Part shown: one piece after another, positions 1-7,590 of the stretch
Position numbering within the stretch: position 1 is the stretch's first letter
Layout of the letters: every line of letters starts with the position of its first letter
Source of the DNA: AcAMD-5 sp044343935
Lineage (GTDB): Bacteria; Actinomycetota; Actinomycetes; S36-B12; UBA5976
DNA: 15,967 bases
NCBI GenBank assembly: GCA_044343935.1
Contig: JBIJDU010000025.1
Location: 1 to 15,967 of the forward strand
Reading direction: 5' to 3'
Position numbers and translations under genes: made by a program
Notes under the pieces: generated by a model
Seen by the model: the letters and a program-made list of their open reading frames with translations, nothing else
The model's database searches: none
Told to the model about the DNA's origin: nothing

Positions 1-461
1 CTTGCCATCGGCAATCTGCAACTTCCTTGATTCTGTAGTCGAGTTCTCAGCGCGTAAGCCAGAAAAATTACGCCTGCACCTGCCAAATAGGGTTGCACCG
101 GTGCGAAATAGTTCATCGCACCAGACGTACCCAGCGCTATCAGCACTAATTTATTGCAAACTGGGCAGCCAACCGCGAAAAAACTCAAAATGCCACCAAT
201 GGTGCCAAATTGCAACGGGCGCTCGCCGGTTGGAATATCACCAGTTCTAACGTAACTGCCTATCAATAATCCAGCCAAAATGGCGGTCAGAATCAACACC
301 GGCCAAGACCAACTGGTAACTTCAATGGCTCTGCCAAAAACGGGGTTTGCGATCATGGCAGTTGGAATTGCAATGATAAAAATTGTGCTAATTGAGGCAA
401 TCGCAGCCGCCAGCCAATTACGAGCTGACCACTGCTTAAGCGCTAGTAAGCACACCGGCAT
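1..461 (-). CDS. Small integral membrane protein with CPVC motif (partial, C-terminus off window)
   Basis: The reading frame is open from an ATG at 461 to the left edge (153 residues seen, no stop). I see four hydrophobic segments, at about residues 18-39, 52-71, 87-110 and 122-138. The third carries the sequence FFAVGCPVCNKLVLIALG, placing a CxxC pair (C99, C102) inside or at the edge of the membrane. A CxxC in a membrane segment suggests thiol-disulfide chemistry, metal binding or sulfur relay; similar small actinobacterial proteins exist but I know no assigned function. An AAAGG element lies about 8 bases before the ATG, which decides the start; an in-frame GTG at 470 is an alternative. 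It is divergent from the persulfide dioxygenase-like operon, and the CsoR/CstR-type palindrome at 496-513 lies between them, so the two are probably co-regulated. Function is inferred from context only. Confidence 0.75.
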   Translation of the reverse strand, partial: MPVCLLALKQWSARNWLAAAIASISTIFIIAIPTAMIANPVFGRAIEVTSWSWPVLILTAILAGLLIGSYVRTGDIPTGERPLQFGTIGGILSFFAVGCPVCNKLVLIALGTSGAMNYFAPVQPYLAGAGVIFLAYALRTRLQNQGSCRLPMA

Positions 462-495
462 CTTGGGCACCTTTCGAATAACCGGAATATTAGCA

Positions 496-513
496 CATAC
501 CCCCAGGGGTATG
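496..513. promoter_or_regulatory. CsoR/CstR-family operator-like palindrome
   Basis: A perfect inverted repeat with 8-base arms and a 2-base spacer: CATACCCC, CA, GGGGTATG. TAC-C-run, G-run-GTA palindromes are the known operators of the CsoR superfamily (copper-sensing CsoR, persulfide-sensing CstR). It sits 27 bases before the ATG of the plus operon and 34 bases before the ATG of the minus gene. On the minus strand it lies just upstream of a TAATAT -10-like hexamer (492-487). On the plus strand it abuts TAGATT (515-520). The sulfur genes beside it favour a CstR-like persulfide sensor over a copper sensor. The regulator is not encoded in the window. Confidence 0.75.
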
Positions 514-540
514 CTAGATTACCAGCGCGAAAGGAAAAAC

Positions 541-1947
541 ATGTCCCTAAAGGTAATTAATATCGACACTCCTGCTCTCGGTGATCGCGGCTACATTGCT
601 CACGATGGCAAGACTGCGCTGGTGGTAGATCCACAGCGCGACATCGATCGAGTGGAGAAAGTACTTGCGGAAAATGAACTCGCACTTGGTGCGGTAGTTG
701 AAACTCATATGCACAATGATTACGTCAGTGGCGGACTAGTACTTGCCCGGAATTATCAAGTTGATTACATCACTAGTGCCGATGACCCGGTCTCCTTTAA
801 TCGAGTTGCTGCGAAAGATCTTGATGAATTCAATATCGGGAACTTTGCCATCAAAGCTGTGCATACCCCGGGCCATACCTTCACTCACCTGTCCTATATT
901 TTGATGGATGAAAATGCAAAGTCAGTTGGTGTATTTACTGGTGGCTCATTGCTTCATGGTTCAACTGGTCGGCCAGATTTATTGGGCCAAGACCATGCGC
1001 CAAAGTTAGCCGAACTACAGCATGGCTCGGCGCATCGCCTAGCTGCTCTATTGGAAGACGCTACACCTATTTTTCCAACTCATGGTTTTGGTTCATTCTG
1101 TGCTGCAACCTCAACTTCTGGAACCTCTTCGACAATTAGCGATGAAAAGAAATTTAACCCAGCGCTGCAGATGTCAGTTGAGCGCTTCGTTAGTGAGACC
1201 TTAGCTGGACTGGATACTTTCCCGGCTTACTACAAACACATGGGTCCAGCCAACCATGCCGGTGCTGGCCCAATTGATCTATCGGAGTTAACCCGACTAA
1301 GCACTGATGAATTAATTAAAGCAATTGCAAGCGAGAGCTGGGTTGTTGATCTCCGAGATAAAGATTCTTGGGCAGCAGCACATCTACCTGGCTCAATGAA
1401 TTTTGGCATCGCTGGATCTTTTGCTACTTATCTAGGCTGGCTATTCCCTTATGAAAATGAATTGATCCTAATTTCAGATCAAGCAGAACAGATTGCTTTA
1501 GCACAGCGCGAATTGGTCCGAATTGGGATAGATCGTCCGGCAGGAAGTTTTGTCGGTGATATCGCCAAGATTGAATCAACAAAATCAATGCAAAAGGTGA
1601 AATTCGAGGATGTTCCAGCAGTGTTAGCAGATCCTGGAATTTTGGTGCTAGATGTAAGGCGCAATAGCGAACGTAAGGCCTCTCATATTGCCGGTTCACA
1701 CCACATTCCGTTGCATGAACTCATGAATCGCCTATCTGAATTACCTGCTGATAAAACCATCTGGGTGCATTGCGCTGGTGCGTATCGAGCTGCCATCGCT
1801 GCGAGCATTATGGAAAATGCCGGATTAGCGGTCGTGTTAATTAATAAACCATATGAAAATGCATTGAGCGTAATTGATTTGCCGCTGGTTGCAGGCGCAG
1901 CAGACCATAGCCCAATTGCACCATCTGACACTAAAGTTACGGCATAA
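541..1947 (+). CDS. MBL-fold persulfide dioxygenase-like protein fused to rhodanese domains
   Basis: Residues 1-190 are a metallo-beta-lactamase domain of the ETHE1/CstB type: THMHNDY (H56, H58, D60), TPGH (H112), FTGGSLL (132-138), THGFGS (H181). Residues about 250-340 form an inactive rhodanese fold with no Cys in the active loop. Residues about 352-445 form a second rhodanese domain with HCAGAYRA, catalytic C411. The expected role is oxidation of glutathione- or low-molecular-weight-thiol persulfide to sulfite, with sulfane-sulfur transfer, in the cytoplasm. Two usual metal-site residues differ: Y61 stands where His is usual, and G135 where ETHE1 has an iron-binding Asp. I recall the same pattern in many actinobacterial relatives, so dioxygenase activity is likely by family but not proven by residues. 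The frame is open upstream to 280, but AAGGA at 531-535, 5 bases before ATG 541, and homology fix the start (468 aa). First gene of a tight operon. Confidence 0.85.
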   Translation: MSLKVINIDTPALGDRGYIAHDGKTALVVDPQRDIDRVEKVLAENELALGAVVETHMHNDYVSGGLVLARNYQVDYITSADDPVSFNRVAAKDLDEFNIGNFAIKAVHTPGHTFTHLSYILMDENAKSVGVFTGGSLLHGSTGRPDLLGQDHAPKLAELQHGSAHRLAALLEDATPIFPTHGFGSFCAATSTSGTSSTISDEKKFNPALQMSVERFVSETLAGLDTFPAYYKHMGPANHAGAGPIDLSELTRLSTDELIKAIASESWVVDLRDKDSWAAAHLPGSMNFGIAGSFATYLGWLFPYENELILISDQAEQIALAQRELVRIGIDRPAGSFVGDIAKIESTKSMQKVKFEDVPAVLADPGILVLDVRRNSERKASHIAGSHHIPLHELMNRLSELPADKTIWVHCAGAYRAAIAASIMENAGLAVVLINKPYENALSVIDLPLVAGAADHSPIAPSDTKVTA

Positions 1948-1957
1948 GGAAGCGACT

Positions 1958-2281
1958 ATGGAGTTAGTTTCACCTCAACAAACATTAGAACTTGTCAATT
2001 CTGGAGCCGCTTACGGCATTGATGTTCGAGAGCAACATGAATGGGATGCTGGTCACTTTGACAAGTTTGTGTTAAATCCGCTTAGTTCATTTGATCTCAC
2101 TGCTGTGCCAACCGACAAGCCAGTTATTTTTGTTTGCCGCTCCGGAAATCGATCAGGTCAAGTGTGTAACGCGCTGGCTCCAACTGGTGCTGTCGTGATG
2201 AATATGGACGGCGGCATGCTGGCATGGCAAGCAGCTGGACTGCCAATGTCTGCTGCATCTGGCACTCCGCTAATTGAATAA
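1958..2281 (+). CDS. Single-domain rhodanese (sulfurtransferase)
   Basis: A 107-residue protein covering one complete rhodanese domain: GIDVREQHEW near residues 20-29, the active loop CRSGNRS with catalytic C60, and the C-terminal MDGGMLAWQAAGLP. Single-domain rhodaneses carry sulfane sulfur as a cysteine persulfide and pass it to thiols, cyanide or partner enzymes. The usual HIPGA after the EW motif is replaced by HFDKFVLNPL. The gene follows the dioxygenase-like gene by 10 bases; the ribosome site AAGGA (1946-1950) overlaps the upstream stop codon, which sets the ATG at 1958 although the frame is open further upstream. It is followed by the permease after 3 bases. Probably moves sulfur between the fusion enzyme and low-molecular-weight thiols in the same operon. 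Confidence 0.88.
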   Translation: MELVSPQQTLELVNSGAAYGIDVREQHEWDAGHFDKFVLNPLSSFDLTAVPTDKPVIFVCRSGNRSGQVCNALAPTGAVVMNMDGGMLAWQAAGLPMSAASGTPLIE

Positions 2282-2284
2282 CAG

Positions 2285-3028
2285 ATGACCATATTTTTTG
2301 GCCTGCTACTGGGTGTGACGGTTGGTAGCGTGCTTGGCTTAATTGGGGCAGGCGGCGCAATTCTTGCTGTGCCAGGTTTAGTTGCCGCGTTGGGTCTTTC
2401 TGCTACCGCTGCCACAACTAGCTCAACAATAATTGTTGGCTCAGCTGCCTTAGTTGGTGCATTACGCCGTCGAAAAACTGGCACAGTCAATGTAAAGGTT
2501 GGTCTCACCTTTTCTGCCATTGGCGTGCTCGGCACCTTTCTTGGAACACTACTGCTGCGATTTATTCCCGAAAACATTCTGCTAGTGCTGTTTGCGTTCT
2601 TGATGTTTGGCTCAGCATATTCAATGTGCTGCCGTGAAGTTAAAGAGTCAGACACAACTAAACCAAACTGGTTTGCAGTTGTGGTAGCAGCAACTGGAGT
2701 TGGGATATTAACTGGCTTGCTGGGCATTGGTGGTGGCTTCTTGATCGTGCCAGCATTGGTGCTTTTCTTGAAAGTTCCGACTAAAGTAGCAGCTGGCACC
2801 TCACTAGTTGCCATCACCGCAAATTCAGTCTTGGCACTTGGGTTGCGTTTTGAATTTTGGAATCAAATTCCACTGCTGGAGATTGCGGTGTTTACAGCGG
2901 CAGCAATATTGGCATCAGTGATCATGTCACCAATTGCAACTAAATTGCCAACTAAATTATTACAACGAATATTTGCCGCAATTATCACATTGGTTGCAAT
3001 TTATTTAATTGCAACCAATGTGAATTGA
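2285..3028 (+). CDS. TauE/SafE (TSUP) family sulfur-anion permease
   Basis: A 247-residue, highly hydrophobic protein with the internal two-fold repeat of the TauE/SafE family: GLIGAGGAILAVP near residues 18-30 and GLLGIGGGFLIVP near 144-156, each beginning a bundle of membrane helices. Members move sulfite, sulfoacetate, thiosulfate or similar anions across the cytoplasmic membrane. The start ATG is 3 bases after the rhodanese stop with no clear ribosome site, so translation is probably coupled. In this operon the likely job is export of sulfite or thiosulfate made by persulfide oxidation; this is inferred from position, not residues. A central loop has a Cys pair (C115, C116). The last codons form one arm set of a perfect hairpin (2985-3023), so the coding end doubles as an RNA structure. 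Confidence 0.88.
   Translation: MTIFFGLLLGVTVGSVLGLIGAGGAILAVPGLVAALGLSATAATTSSTIIVGSAALVGALRRRKTGTVNVKVGLTFSAIGVLGTFLGTLLLRFIPENILLVLFAFLMFGSAYSMCCREVKESDTTKPNWFAVVVAATGVGILTGLLGIGGGFLIVPALVLFLKVPTKVAAGTSLVAITANSVLALGLRFEFWNQIPLLEIAVFTAAAILASVIMSPIATKLPTKLLQRIFAAIITLVAIYLIATNVN
2985..3023. terminator. Perfect 17-bp hairpin shared by two convergent genes (probable bidirectional terminator)
   Basis: TCACATTGGTTGCAATT (2985-3001), loop TATTT (3002-3006), then the exact reverse complement (3007-3023). It lies wholly inside the last 15 codons of the permease and starts 6 bases beyond the aconitase stop codon for transcripts coming from the right. There is no T-run after either arm, so it is not a textbook intrinsic terminator; it may act as a 3'-end stabiliser or a non-canonical terminator as described in actinobacteria. 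The junction has only 1 base between stop codons, leaving no other place for one. Confidence 0.6.
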
Positions 3029-3029
3029 G

Positions 3030-5693
3030 TTAAGCCGCAACCAAATTTCGCAATACATACTGCAAGATGCCACCATTTCGGTAGTAATCAGCTTCTCGCG
3101 GCGTATCAATTCGGACCAAAGCGTTGAATTTAATCTCACTGCCATCAGTTTTTGTTGCAACGACACTTACTTGCTTGGGTGTGTTGCCGGTATTCAACTC
3201 CGAGATGCCAGTGATAGTAAAGGTCTCAGTGCCGGTTAAGCCTAACGAAGCAGCGGTTTCACCATCGGCATATTGCAGCGGCAGCACACCCATGCCAACT
3301 AAGTTGGAACGGTGGATGCGTTCATAGGATTCAGCAATTACGGCTTTTACACCAAGCAGTGCGGTTCCTTTTGCAGCCCAGTCTCGCGAAGAGCCAGATC
3401 CATATTCCTTGCCAGCCAACACAACTAACGGCAACTCTGCTTGCGCATACGCTTGAGCTGCATCATAAATTGGCACAATTGGTTGATCTGGCTTGGTAAA
3501 GTCTTTAGTGAACCCACCTTCTTTGCCATCAGCTAATTCATTCTTTAATCTGATGTTGGCAAAAGTGCCCCTAATCATCACCTCATGATTACCGCGGCGA
3601 GATCCATAAGAATTAAAGTCCTTAAAGTCAACGCCGTGCGCCGTCAGGTATTCACCCGCTGGCGAATCTTTCTTGATGCTACCCGCAGGTGAAATATGGT
3701 CGGTAGTTACCGAGTCGCCAAGTTTTGCCAGCACTTTTGCGCCAGTAATATCAGTAACTGGCGTCAGCGCTAATTTCATCTCATCGAAATAAGGTGGCTT
3801 GCGAACGTAGGTGGAATTAGCATCCCAATCAAAAACTTGACCAGCTGGCGTTGGCAGATTCTGCCAAGTTGCATCACCTTTGAAAACTTCTTTATATCTA
3901 TTATTAAATAAATCAACATCAATTGATGCTGCTATGGCTGCCTGAATTTCAGGAGTTGATGGCCAGATATCACTAAGCATTACTGGCGTGCCATCTGGGC
4001 TGTAGCCAAGCGGCTCGGTGCTTAAATCAATATCCATAGTGCCAGCAATTGCATACGCCACAACTAAGAGCGGACTTGCCAGGAAATTCAACTTAACGTC
4101 AGGGTTGATGCGTCCTTCAAAGTTACGATTACCACTTAATACTGCCGCTACGGCTAAATCACCATCTTGAACTGCCTTGCTAATTTCAGCTGGTAGTGGG
4201 CCGGAGTTGCCAATACAAGTTGTGCAACCATAGCCAACTAAATCAAAACCTAATTCATCTAATGCCGGGGTTACTCCAGCTTTTAGGAGGTAATCAGTTA
4301 CTACTTGCGATCCTGGGGCAAGTGAGGTCTTAACCCAAGGTGCTCTGGTTAAACCTCTTGCAACGGCTTTTTGTGCTAACAGTCCGGCGCCCAACATAAC
4401 TTCTGGGTTTGAGGTATTGGTGCAAGATGTAATCGCGGCAACAACCACTTTGCCATGTGTTAACGTCACCGCCTGGCCTTCAGTGGTCACGCTCTGCAAT
4501 GCAGTTACATCTTTAGTGTAGGTAGGTAGTAATTCGTTGAACGTCTGCTTTGCCGCGCTTAACAAGATTCGATCTTGTGGTCGCTTTGGACCGGCAATTG
4601 ATGGCTCTACCGTGCTTAGATCCAACTCAATGTACTCGGAGTAACGTGCTTCTTTGCTTGGATCATGCCAAAGTCCCTGCACTTTTGCATATTTCTCCAC
4701 TAATTCAACTTGCTGTGCACTGCGGCCAGTTAACTTTAAATAAGTTAGCGTCTCATCATCAATTGGGAATATTGCCACAGTTGAGCCATATTCCGGACTC
4801 ATGTTTCCAATCGTGGCACGATTCGCAAGCGGAACCTGCGGCACACCTTCGCCATAAAACTCAACAAATTTGCCAACAACTTTATGCTCTCGCAGCATCT
4901 CAGTGATAACTAACACCAAGTCAGTTGCGGTTACGCCAGGCTTTAGTGCGCCGCGCAATTTAAATCCAACTACGCGAGGAATCAACATGGAAACCGGCTG
5001 ACCCAACATGGCCGCCTCGGCTTCAATACCGCCAACACCCCAACCCAACACACCTAAACCGTTGACCATGGTGGTGTGTGAGTCGGTGCCAACACAAGTA
5101 TCTGGATAAATCTCACCATTGCGCGACATCACAACTCGAGCTAAGTGCTCAATGTTGACTTGATGCACAATGCCAGTGCCAGGTGGCACCACTTTAAATT
5201 CATCAAACGCACCTTGACCCCAGCGCAAAAACTTATAGCGCTCGTTATTTCGCTCGTATTCCAATTTTACGTTTAGATCAAATGCATCTGGTCGATTGAA
5301 AAAATCAACAATTACCGAATGGTCAATCACTAATTCAGCTGGCGCCAGTGGATTGACACGATTTGGATCGCCACCTAAGTTAGAAACGGCTTCTCGCATG
5401 GTGGCCAAATCAACTACGCAAGGAACTCCAGTGAAATCTTGCATAATGACACGCGCTGGGGTGAATTGAATTTCCACAGTTGGCTCGGCAGTTGGCTCCC
5501 AGTTTGCCAGTGACTCAATCTGAGATTTAGTGACATTGGCACCATCTTCAGTACGTAGCAAATTTTCTAACAGCACCTTTAAGCTAAAGGGCAATGTTGC
5601 AGCGCCTGGAATCTCGGTGATGGAATAGTAAGTGTGTTCAGCGTCGCCCACTTTTAGCTTTTTTGCTGAATTCAAACTGTTCTTCGAAGCCAT
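3030..5693 (-). CDS. acnA: Aconitate hydratase AcnA (aconitase)
   Basis: An 887-residue monomeric aconitase of the AcnA/IRP type, normal length for the family. It interconverts citrate and isocitrate in the TCA cycle in the cytoplasm. The three [4Fe-4S] ligands are C424 (ITSCTNTSNP), C490 and C493 (YGCTTCIGNSGP). Other family motifs are VCVGTDSHTTM-like (TCVGTDSHTTMVNGLG, 199-214), the swivel-domain SYGSRRGNHEVMIRGTF (695-711) and GKEYGSGSSRDWAAKG (761-776). The ATG at 5693 follows GGAGG by 5 bases (minus strand), a strong ribosome site. The promoter region is squeezed into 39 bases plus the 3' end of the upstream methyltransferase gene and holds a 24-bp perfect palindrome, so the gene is probably under a dedicated repressor or activator. 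Its stop codon is one base from that of the convergent permease. Confidence 0.98.
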   Translation of the reverse strand: MASKNSLNSAKKLKVGDAEHTYYSITEIPGAATLPFSLKVLLENLLRTEDGANVTKSQIESLANWEPTAEPTVEIQFTPARVIMQDFTGVPCVVDLATMREAVSNLGGDPNRVNPLAPAELVIDHSVIVDFFNRPDAFDLNVKLEYERNNERYKFLRWGQGAFDEFKVVPPGTGIVHQVNIEHLARVVMSRNGEIYPDTCVGTDSHTTMVNGLGVLGWGVGGIEAEAAMLGQPVSMLIPRVVGFKLRGALKPGVTATDLVLVITEMLREHKVVGKFVEFYGEGVPQVPLANRATIGNMSPEYGSTVAIFPIDDETLTYLKLTGRSAQQVELVEKYAKVQGLWHDPSKEARYSEYIELDLSTVEPSIAGPKRPQDRILLSAAKQTFNELLPTYTKDVTALQSVTTEGQAVTLTHGKVVVAAITSCTNTSNPEVMLGAGLLAQKAVARGLTRAPWVKTSLAPGSQVVTDYLLKAGVTPALDELGFDLVGYGCTTCIGNSGPLPAEISKAVQDGDLAVAAVLSGNRNFEGRINPDVKLNFLASPLLVVAYAIAGTMDIDLSTEPLGYSPDGTPVMLSDIWPSTPEIQAAIAASIDVDLFNNRYKEVFKGDATWQNLPTPAGQVFDWDANSTYVRKPPYFDEMKLALTPVTDITGAKVLAKLGDSVTTDHISPAGSIKKDSPAGEYLTAHGVDFKDFNSYGSRRGNHEVMIRGTFANIRLKNELADGKEGGFTKDFTKPDQPIVPIYDAAQAYAQAELPLVVLAGKEYGSGSSRDWAAKGTALLGVKAVIAESYERIHRSNLVGMGVLPLQYADGETAASLGLTGTETFTITGISELNTGNTPKQVSVVATKTDGSEIKFNALVRIDTPREADYYRNGGILQYVLRNLVAA

Positions 5694-5719
5694 CTTTTCC
5701 TCCGGCGCTATCTTAATGG

Positions 5720-5749
5720 AATTATCTTGATATCAAGATAATTTACTAA
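5720..5749 (-). promoter_or_regulatory. acnA promoter with 24-bp perfect palindromic operator
   Basis: Positions 5720-5743 form a 24-base perfect palindrome with half-site AATTATCTTGAT. On the minus strand a possible -35 TTAGTA (5749-5744) and -10 GATAAT (5726-5721), 17 bases apart, bracket it, so a bound dimer would sit on the spacer and -10. It overlaps the stop codon of the upstream TRAM methyltransferase (5735-5733). The symmetrical half-sites suit a dimeric winged-helix or TetR-type regulator, but I cannot name it. It differs from the AcnR site I recall for corynebacteria. A role as a 3' hairpin of the upstream mRNA is the alternative. Confidence 0.6.
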
Positions 5750-6881
5750 CCGAGACTACCGCCTCAAGGTGAGCGGTCATAGGGAAAAGCAGCATTGGCT
5801 GAATCTCGCCTATTTGCCAGCCTAAATCAGCAAACTCTCTAAGGTCACGCGCCAGCGTTCCGGGATCGCAACTGACATAACACACCTGAGTTAATTCGGG
5901 GAGATTTGTCAGTGACTTAATCACTGAGCTATTAAGGCCAGATCTAGGTGGATCAACTACTGCTTTATCAAATCCCGCTGCTGTCTTTAAATATTTAGCG
6001 ACATCAGAATTGACAGCCTGAGCCCAACTGAACTTGGCCAAATTTTTAACAGCACTGCGGTGCGCTCGGTTGTCAAACTCTACTGCGACTACTTTTCCGT
6101 TGCTGCCTACCTGCTTAGCAATTGGTTGCGCAAACAAGCCAACGCCAGCGTACAAATCAAGAACCCGATCGCCGCTGGCAATATCTAACCGAGTTAAAAC
6201 TTCTTCGATCAATATAGTCGGCGCGGATTTATGTACTTGCCAAAAATCACCTGCGGGCACCTGCCAACTTCCATATTGATTTTGAAACTCAATCTCGGGC
6301 ACATACTCCCGATCAGTTACTACCAGCACCTCACGGCTTCCCTGCACGATAGTGACATCGTGGCCTGGCTCCCAACCTGACTTAGTAACCGCATTTAATT
6401 CTTCTGTTGAAATTAAACAGTTATCAATTTCAATCAAGTCATTGCTATGAAATTTACGCATCGCTAAATTGCCCGCATCACTAACAGCAAAGCGCGATCT
6501 AGTGCGATAGCCAAGACCGGTTTCATGCTCAGCAAGGCGAACTGGTAACACAGTTAAGTTATCAAACTTCCCAATTCTAAACAATTGATCTTGCATAACC
6601 TCAAAATGCATTTTAGCTTGATCTGTAATGCTCAAATGCTGCCAATCACAACCACCGCAACTACCAAAATATTGACATGGTGGCGCTACTCGATTTGCAA
6701 CTGGCTTATCAATCTGCACCACGGTAGCCAAGGCATATCGCTTAGCAGAAGGTTGATCTGGAATTTCGACGGTTACTACTTCACCCGGTATCACGCCGCG
6801 CAAAAACAGCACTCTTCCTTCATGTTTGGCAACACAATTTCCGCCAGCGGCGTAACGCAGAACTTCTACTGTGGCAATCAA
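5733..6881 (-). CDS. TRAM-domain class I SAM-dependent RNA m5U methyltransferase (TrmA/RlmC/RlmD family)
   Basis: A 382-residue protein. Residues 1-58 form an OB-fold TRAM RNA-binding domain. C69, C75, C78 and C155 match the [4Fe-4S] pattern of RumA-type enzymes (CQYFGSCGGCDW). The Rossmann methyltransferase domain follows: VLDLYAGVGLF (240-250), VVDPPRSGL (308-316), and the catalytic nucleophile C338 in YVSCDPGT, with E373 in HLEAVV as the general base. It should methylate C5 of a uridine in rRNA or tRNA; which one cannot be read from the sequence, so no symbol is given. The start is TTG at 6881, overlapping the DUF3159 stop in TTGA with no clear ribosome site, which indicates translational coupling. 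I recall the M. tuberculosis counterpart as Rv2689c. Confidence 0.92.
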   Translation of the reverse strand: MIATVEVLRYAAGGNCVAKHEGRVLFLRGVIPGEVVTVEIPDQPSAKRYALATVVQIDKPVANRVAPPCQYFGSCGGCDWQHLSITDQAKMHFEVMQDQLFRIGKFDNLTVLPVRLAEHETGLGYRTRSRFAVSDAGNLAMRKFHSNDLIEIDNCLISTEELNAVTKSGWEPGHDVTIVQGSREVLVVTDREYVPEIEFQNQYGSWQVPAGDFWQVHKSAPTILIEEVLTRLDIASGDRVLDLYAGVGLFAQPIAKQVGSNGKVVAVEFDNRAHRSAVKNLAKFSWAQAVNSDVAKYLKTAAGFDKAVVDPPRSGLNSSVIKSLTNLPELTQVCYVSCDPGTLARDLREFADLGWQIGEIQPMLLFPMTAHLEAVVSVSKLS

Positions 6882-7525
6882 GTTTGCTCTGGCTCTGGCT
6901 TTGGCGTAGCAAGATGGGTAAATGCCGGACGCATCACCTTATAACTGAGCGCTGAGACCAATAAAAATCCGGGCCATCCCATTAGTACTCGAGCAAATCC
7001 AAGCGCTGCGACTTCACCTGCCAGATAAAGTGGTGTTTGCACCAACATGCGAATCAAGAACAAGCCAACCCAGAACCAGCCAGCTATCCAGGCTGCTTTA
7101 ACTTTGCGGGGATCTTTCAGCCAGCCAGTCAAATCTCCCATCAGACCGCCAACCACAAACCCTAAGATAGGTTTGCGAATTAACTGACCAATAAAATAAA
7201 CAATTCCGTAAGAAACATTTATCACTAAACCAGGTAAAAACGCATCTTCAGGTTTTCCAGTGAACTTGGCAGCGGCAGCAGATATTGCAATCCCGATCAA
7301 ACCGTTTAGCACATGCTGCATGGTATCGCGCAGAACCAACTGAACGATCCCACTTATGGCAGCTGCAATTAGGGCAAAAATCAATGATCGGTTTAGGTCA
7401 TATGTAAATACCCAAACCAAGACAAACACCAGGCTTGGCACAGCAGTTGCAATAAAGCCCCGCCAGCCACCTAATGCTCTAGTCATTAAGACTGCCGCAT
7501 CGTCAACTTCTTTTGGCTCGGTCAC
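6878..7525 (-). CDS. DUF3159 family integral membrane protein
   Basis: A 215-residue protein recognisable as DUF3159, a family found almost only in Actinobacteria with no known function. Residues 17-21 (LGGWR) precede a series of about five to six hydrophobic segments (near 24-42, 47-65, 70-86, 98-115, 142-162, 178-196). The conserved GxMGDLTGWLKDPR-like region is at about residues 127-139. The start is GTG at 7525, supported by AAAGGA about 6 bases upstream; a weak -10-like TAGTAT lies at 7562-7557. The stop overlaps the next gene by 4 bases. In mycobacteria I recall it a few genes from dut, with a DUF3710 gene and trk genes nearby that are absent here. No function is proposed. Confidence 0.9.
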   Translation of the reverse strand: MTEPKEVDDAAVLMTRALGGWRGFIATAVPSLVFVLVWVFTYDLNRSLIFALIAAAISGIVQLVLRDTMQHVLNGLIGIAISAAAAKFTGKPEDAFLPGLVINVSYGIVYFIGQLIRKPILGFVVGGLMGDLTGWLKDPRKVKAAWIAGWFWVGLFLIRMLVQTPLYLAGEVAALGFARVLMGWPGFLLVSALSYKVMRPAFTHLATPKPEPEQT

Positions 7526-7590
7526 TTATTTCCTTTGATTGCAATTAGGGTGAAACATACTAAATTGCGGCAAAATTCGTGCACTTAAAT

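Noticed and set aside
2..250. Plus-strand open frame of 82 codons
   Set aside because: It is opposite the membrane protein frame, which has membrane helices and a recognisable CPVC motif; the plus-strand product shows nothing.
280..540. Upstream extension of the dioxygenase-like frame by 87 codons
   Set aside because: The extension runs through the operator and antisense to the CPVC membrane protein gene; the ribosome site and family length place the start at 541.
2158..2817. Long minus-strand open frame (219 codons) opposite the rhodanese and permease genes
   Set aside because: The product is a low-complexity mix of Pro, Thr, Ala and Val typical of the antisense of a hydrophobic gene, with no domain, and the plus-strand genes are well supported by homology.
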